Source of the DNA: Roseibacterium beibuensis
GTDB taxonomy: Bacteria; Pseudomonadota; Alphaproteobacteria; Rhodobacterales; Rhodobacteraceae
NCBI RefSeq assembly: GCF_039542305.1
Contig: NZ_BAABHW010000008.1
Coordinates: forward strand, 1 to 64,000
DNA length: 64,000 nt
Direction of reading: 5' to 3'
Shown piece by piece: positions 60,922 to 64,000 of the stretch (position 1 is its first letter; every line of letters begins with the position of its first letter). A program made the translations under genes and the position numbers. The notes beneath the pieces were generated by a model. That model made no database searches. It had not been told where the DNA came from and was given only the letters and a program-made list of their open reading frames with translations.

Positions 60922-61360
60922 GGGCAAATTTTCGTAAGTAGACATGCGATCCTTGCAGTTTCCAGTTTGCTAGGGAGGAGAAAACTGCTCGCACAATACC
61001 TGGTCCGAAGTTGCGCAGCGACAATTCGTTAAGTCGCAGATTGTTTGGAAATTTAGGCACAGCGGCTTCGATATCGCGACCATGAGATCGGGAACGTCAC
61101 GGCACAGGGAACTTGCGCCACTCGCAAATGCTACGATGCCATCTCTGGCTCCGGCTCTTATTCCGTTATTTCGCCCCGTTACAACCTTCACCCACTGGAG
61201 CTTCAAGCGATCAATTGTCACAAAAACGTGAGACGAATGGCTAACGAACGCTTTGGGCTGGAAAAGCCTTGTCGCATTCGAACGGAAAGTGGCTTAAACG
61301 ATCATCTGGGGCGGCACTAAAGCGTGCCAGGTCAAGCCGGTGTCAGCCTCGACAAATGAC
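60922..61360. other. Gap with no convincing gene
   Basis: This 439-base gap has one small open frame on the minus strand (60970-61221) with no ribosome site and no recognisable motif, so I do not call it. A weak MerR-like promoter, TTGAAG (61206-61201) and TAACGG (61181-61176) with a 19-base spacer and a poor dyad, points left on the minus strand. The region may be an eroded end of the metal island. Confidence 0.4.
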
Positions 61361-62431
61361 CTATATTAGGTCAGCTTTCCACATGCGATACCTCCCGTTC
61401 CCCGTCACCTCGCGGATCAAACCGCTTGACTCCATCCATGCGAGATTGCGCTGAATGGCGGCGCGGCTGGCTCCGGTCATGGCCTCAGCCATCGGGGCGG
61501 AGACCAAGGGCCATTCCGTGAAAACCTTTCGCAAGGCAACCGGCGTGCGGCCAGATAATTGCGCCATGACGTTTTCTGCCCGCCCGATCCACACTTCAAT
61601 ATCATCAAGTGTTCGCATCGCCGTTAGAATTGCGCTGTTCATCCCATCCAACCAGCGGGCCAAACGCTCGGGTGGCAAGCCCGAAACGCGCAGCCCCCCG
61701 GCCCCGGCCATAGCGAGCGGCGCGAAGATGGCACCGCTTCCATCGCTGGTCGCGATCCTAGACGCGGTGACGGCAGCTTCGATCTGGTCGCCGTGGCGTC
61801 CGAGGCCCGCCAAGCTCCACAGGTGATACCCCATGCACGCCCGCGTGATCGGGTGGAGACCCTTTGCGGCTGCCATGACGTCCAGCCACCCACCCGCGCG
61901 ATCCTCGAAACGCTCAGCGCTGTCTTCAATGTTCTCGGGGTCGCGGCGATCCAGAAAAGCGGCCAGGTCAGCCATCGGTCCGGGACCGCCTGTCAAGCGC
62001 CGAACAGCCCATCCAACGCGTGCCAAGGCATTTGGGTCATCCTGCGCACCTGACAGCCGCATGGATACCCAGAGCGCCAGACGATCAGTACTCACCCGAT
62101 CTCCTGCGACCCAGCTGAGGGCCGCTGCCTCGACAAGAGCGAGGCGATGCCGCCAGCCTTCCGGGCCGCGCAGCAGCCGGTCATCCAGAGCTCCCAGGCG
62201 TCCAGCCACCTTTGCTAGCCGCGCAGCGTGAACGCCTTCTGCCTTTGCCCAGTCTTCGATGACGGCAGTGTCCGGCGGTTCTGCACGCGGCCCGGGAGGC
62301 AAATCATCTGGTTCTTCTTCGAATGGTCCCGGCAGAAACCAGAGATCCTTTTCGTGAGCCTCTGCATCCTCCTCGGTAGTGATGAGGGGGTCGTCGTAAC
62401 CATCAGTCAAAATAGAGGCTCTCGTATTCAT
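61361..62431 (-). CDS. DUF1612/HTH-like protein of the RHE_PE00001 type
   Basis: A 356-residue protein. The N-terminal acidic segment is followed by AALSWVAGDRVSTDRLALWVSMRLSG and ARVGWAVRRLTGGPGP. The C-terminus is a winged helix (WPLVSAPMAEAMTGASRAAIQRNLAWMESSGLIREVTGNGRYRMW). The layout matches a family common on alphaproteobacterial plasmids next to recombinase genes. It probably binds DNA; target and function are unknown. The start ATG 62431 begins MNTRASILTDG. Confidence 0.65.
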   Translation of the reverse strand: MNTRASILTDGYDDPLITTEEDAEAHEKDLWFLPGPFEEEPDDLPPGPRAEPPDTAVIEDWAKAEGVHAARLAKVAGRLGALDDRLLRGPEGWRHRLALVEAAALSWVAGDRVSTDRLALWVSMRLSGAQDDPNALARVGWAVRRLTGGPGPMADLAAFLDRRDPENIEDSAERFEDRAGGWLDVMAAAKGLHPITRACMGYHLWSLAGLGRHGDQIEAAVTASRIATSDGSGAIFAPLAMAGAGGLRVSGLPPERLARWLDGMNSAILTAMRTLDDIEVWIGRAENVMAQLSGRTPVALRKVFTEWPLVSAPMAEAMTGASRAAIQRNLAWMESSGLIREVTGNGRYRMWKADLI

Positions 62432-62657
62432 ATGTGCAAAATACTGTTCTTTTGCACATTACCCAAGTGATTTTGTGGCGGTTGCCTACGCCCTTTATAT
62501 AGTACGCTCGCGCGACTGCCGGCGGAACCTCTCAGATCGCGCTCAGCGCTAGGGAACCAAGGGTCTTAGGATGAACGCGACGAGAGAGCACCTATTTGCA
62601 TTCGTTTACAAACGGTCGTTTATTTATGATACCTTAAACTGCAAACGGCCTGTTTTG

Positions 62658-63542
62658 ATGCCCCTGATCGGCTACGCGCGCGTCTCGACCGAGGATCAGA
62701 CCCCCCTGCCCCAGTCGCAGGCCCTGAAATCCGCGGGCTGCGTCGAGATCCATGAGGAACAAGCCTCGGGCGGTAATCGTGCGCGGCCCGTGCTGGCCCG
62801 TGTGCTGGAGCGGATAGGCAAAGGCGACACGCTTGTCGTTGTGCGCATCGACCGCCTGGCGCGCTCTCTGTCGCACCTGCTGGAGGTGATCGAGCGGCTG
62901 GAGGCCAAGGGCGCTTTCTTCCGCTCGCTCACCGATCCGATCGACACGTCCTCACCGCAGGGTAAGTTCACCCTGCAAGTCCTGGGCGCCGCGGCGGAGT
63001 TCGAGCGCGCCCTGATCCGCGAACGCACCAAGGCGGGGCTGGCCTCGGCGCGCAGCAAGGGGCGGGTCGGTGGCAACCCCGGTCTGCGCGCCCGCGATCC
63101 CGCGGCGCTGCGCAAGGTGCGGCTGGCGAGGCAGGACGGCTACATGGAGCGGCTGAACGAGACGGCGCAGGACTGGGTGCCCCATGTCCGCCGCCTACGG
63201 CCCGACATGGCTTGGGAGGATGTGCTGCGCATCATCAACGGCCCCCTGCCCCGCGAGCGCCAATGGACGCAGAGCCGCCTGCTGCGCGCCGTGAACGCGT
63301 ATGTGCGGGATGGGTTCCTGGAAGAATCCGTGCTGGGCCGTGCCGGTCGTCGCGATACCGACGACCGCTTGCCCGCCATCGTGGCCGGCATCAAGGGCGC
63401 AAACCCGGAGATCACGCTGCAAGAGATCTGCAACAGGCTCGAGAAAATGCGGGAACGGACGCCGCGTGGGCGGACCACCTGGCAACCGTCATCCGTGAAG
63501 ATGCTGTTGGAGCGAGCCGAGAGGCTGGGGCTGCTTGATTGA
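62658..63542 (+). CDS. Serine recombinase (resolvase/invertase family)
   Basis: A 294-residue recombinase. Catalytic Ser10 lies in MPLIGYARVSTEDQ. RIDRLARSLSHLLEVIERL and LGAAAEFERALIRERTKAGL complete the resolvase domain. The C-terminal extension (about 150 residues) is longer than the HTH of simple resolvases and has a winged-helix-like end (TTWQPSSVKMLLERAERLGLL). ATG 62658 starts at the family consensus; a longer frame from 62571 adds 29 residues and is less likely. It may resolve plasmid multimers or move an element. Confidence 0.87.
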   Translation: MPLIGYARVSTEDQTPLPQSQALKSAGCVEIHEEQASGGNRARPVLARVLERIGKGDTLVVVRIDRLARSLSHLLEVIERLEAKGAFFRSLTDPIDTSSPQGKFTLQVLGAAAEFERALIRERTKAGLASARSKGRVGGNPGLRARDPAALRKVRLARQDGYMERLNETAQDWVPHVRRLRPDMAWEDVLRIINGPLPRERQWTQSRLLRAVNAYVRDGFLEESVLGRAGRRDTDDRLPAIVAGIKGANPEITLQEICNRLEKMRERTPRGRTTWQPSSVKMLLERAERLGLLD

Positions 63543-63550
63543 AGTCGCGG

Positions 63551-63567
63551 GAATCGCCATGCGATTC
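63551..63567 (+). terminator. Small hairpin after the recombinase gene
   Basis: GAATCGC (63551-63557), loop CAT, GCGATTC (63561-63567) lies 9 bases past the stop. No T tract follows, so it is only a possible terminator. Confidence 0.35.
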
Positions 63568-63798
63568 TCATGATCTGCAGTCCGTAGGCGTCCACAATAC
63601 ATGTTGTGGCCACGACGCCACGACCCACGAGCTGTTGAAGTATGCTGCGAACAGGGTCACCCAACGCACTGATACTTAATGGTTTTCTCTCGTCAGAAAT
63701 CAGCCCCTTCAACGCGCATACACCGTTCAACGGTTTGGGCTGGATTTACTCACCAAAACTGTTAAGGTCTACAAAACAATAAAGACTTGAGGGCAGTG

Positions 63799-64000
63799 AT
63801 GAGCGGGATACGAGCCTCTCAAAGATTCGATGTCATGTCCAAGCGGCTTGGTAGCCGGTTGCGAGAACATGCTCAGGAGACTTTTCCACCGGATGCCCAG
63901 AAGGGTCTCCGCCGCTTCGCGATGCGGGAAGCGGCAGATCTCCTACGGCTCAACCAGAACACCTTCCGCCACCATGTGTCAAACCTCGAAGGCTTTCCCG
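63799..64000 (+). CDS. RepA/ParA-type partition protein, 3' partial
   Basis: ATG 63799, after GAGGGCAGTG, opens a frame that runs off the right edge: MSGIRASQRFDVMSKRLGSR..., then LRRFAMREAADLLRLNQNTFRHHVSNLEGFP. The RRFAMREAADLL-NQNTFRHHV part is the N-terminal HTH of RepA/ParA proteins of repABC or related replicons. The ATPase part lies beyond the window. This suggests that the plasmid's replication/partition module begins here. In the 63543-63798 gap before it I see only an AT-rich promoter-like stretch near 63740-63790. Confidence 0.75.
   Translation, partial: MSGIRASQRFDVMSKRLGSRLREHAQETFPPDAQKGLRRFAMREAADLLRLNQNTFRHHVSNLEGFP

Noticed and set aside
60970..61221. Possible 83-residue minus-strand gene
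   Set aside because: No ribosome site, no recognisable motif, and composition typical of non-coding sequence.
62580..62660. CGTTTA-rich repeats upstream of the serine recombinase as a res site
   Set aside because: The repeats are imperfect and I could not define paired recombinase half-sites with proper spacing.

Overview
The window looks like about 64 kb of a large conjugative plasmid, or an integrated conjugative region, from an alphaproteobacterium of the Rhodobacterales (Roseobacter/Rhodobacter type). The evidence is high-GC codon use, a VirB/VirD4 type IV secretion system with a VirD2-like relaxase, a Toprim/DUF2493 gene pair, a DUF1612-like HTH protein, and the start of a RepA/ParA-type partition gene at the right edge. 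I see no rRNA or tRNA genes, no CRISPR array and no complete insertion sequence.

Layout. (1) 1-2163: a 28-bp perfect palindrome, a 5'-truncated Toprim primase-like gene and a DUF2493 gene. (2) 2268-20198: a defence island. A WYL-domain regulator precedes a tight run of genes matching SspA-SspB-SspC-SspD (single-strand DNA phosphorothioation: cysteine desulfurase, DUF4007 protein, ATPase, PAPS-reductase-like protein) and SspF-SspG-SspH (the effector module related to DptF/G/H). It ends with a phosphorothioation-associated methyltransferase and a small partner protein that is a stand-alone copy of the methyltransferase C-terminal domain. (3) 20293-28717: a Fic protein, ParA and partner, a candidate oriT with a bulged hairpin, a MobC-like protein, the relaxase and the VirD4 coupling protein. 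(4) 28764-41160, minus strand: the mating-pair-formation operon VirB1-B2-B3-B4-lipoprotein-(VirB5+lytic transglycosylase)-VirB5-B8-B9-B10-B11-(periplasmic protein)-B6, followed by two small genes. (5) 41357-44884: accessory genes, including a second Fic protein. (6) 44992-60829: a metal and cell-envelope island. It holds a MerR regulator, two CDF transporters, a Zn/Cd/Pb-type P-ATPase and a ten-gene operon SCO-DsbB-DsbA-PCuAC-SCO-M23-DUF411-ZIP-LspA-Lnt. It also holds three L,D-transpeptidases, a transglutaminase and an ICMT-like methyltransferase. (7) 61361-64000: a DUF1612-like protein, a serine recombinase and the partial partition/replication gene.

How it works together. Region 2 should let the plasmid mark DNA with phosphorothioates and attack unmarked phage DNA. 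Regions 3-4 supply DNA processing and transfer. Region 6 appears to be a dispersed MerR-controlled regulon: five promoters share the same rare architecture (TTGAAC/G, 19-bp spacer, TA-rich -10, a 17-bp dyad in the spacer). These promoters stand before the P-ATPase, two L,D-transpeptidases, the SCO-to-Lnt operon and the transglutaminase-CDF-ICMT operon, which couples metal sensing to envelope remodelling and lipoprotein maturation.

The most interesting points are the complete Ssp system with its split and duplicated methyltransferase-associated domain, the dispersed MerR regulon, the VirB5-like protein with an inserted lytic transglycosylase domain, and the candidate oriT. All assignments come from motif reading and memory of protein families; no database search was run.
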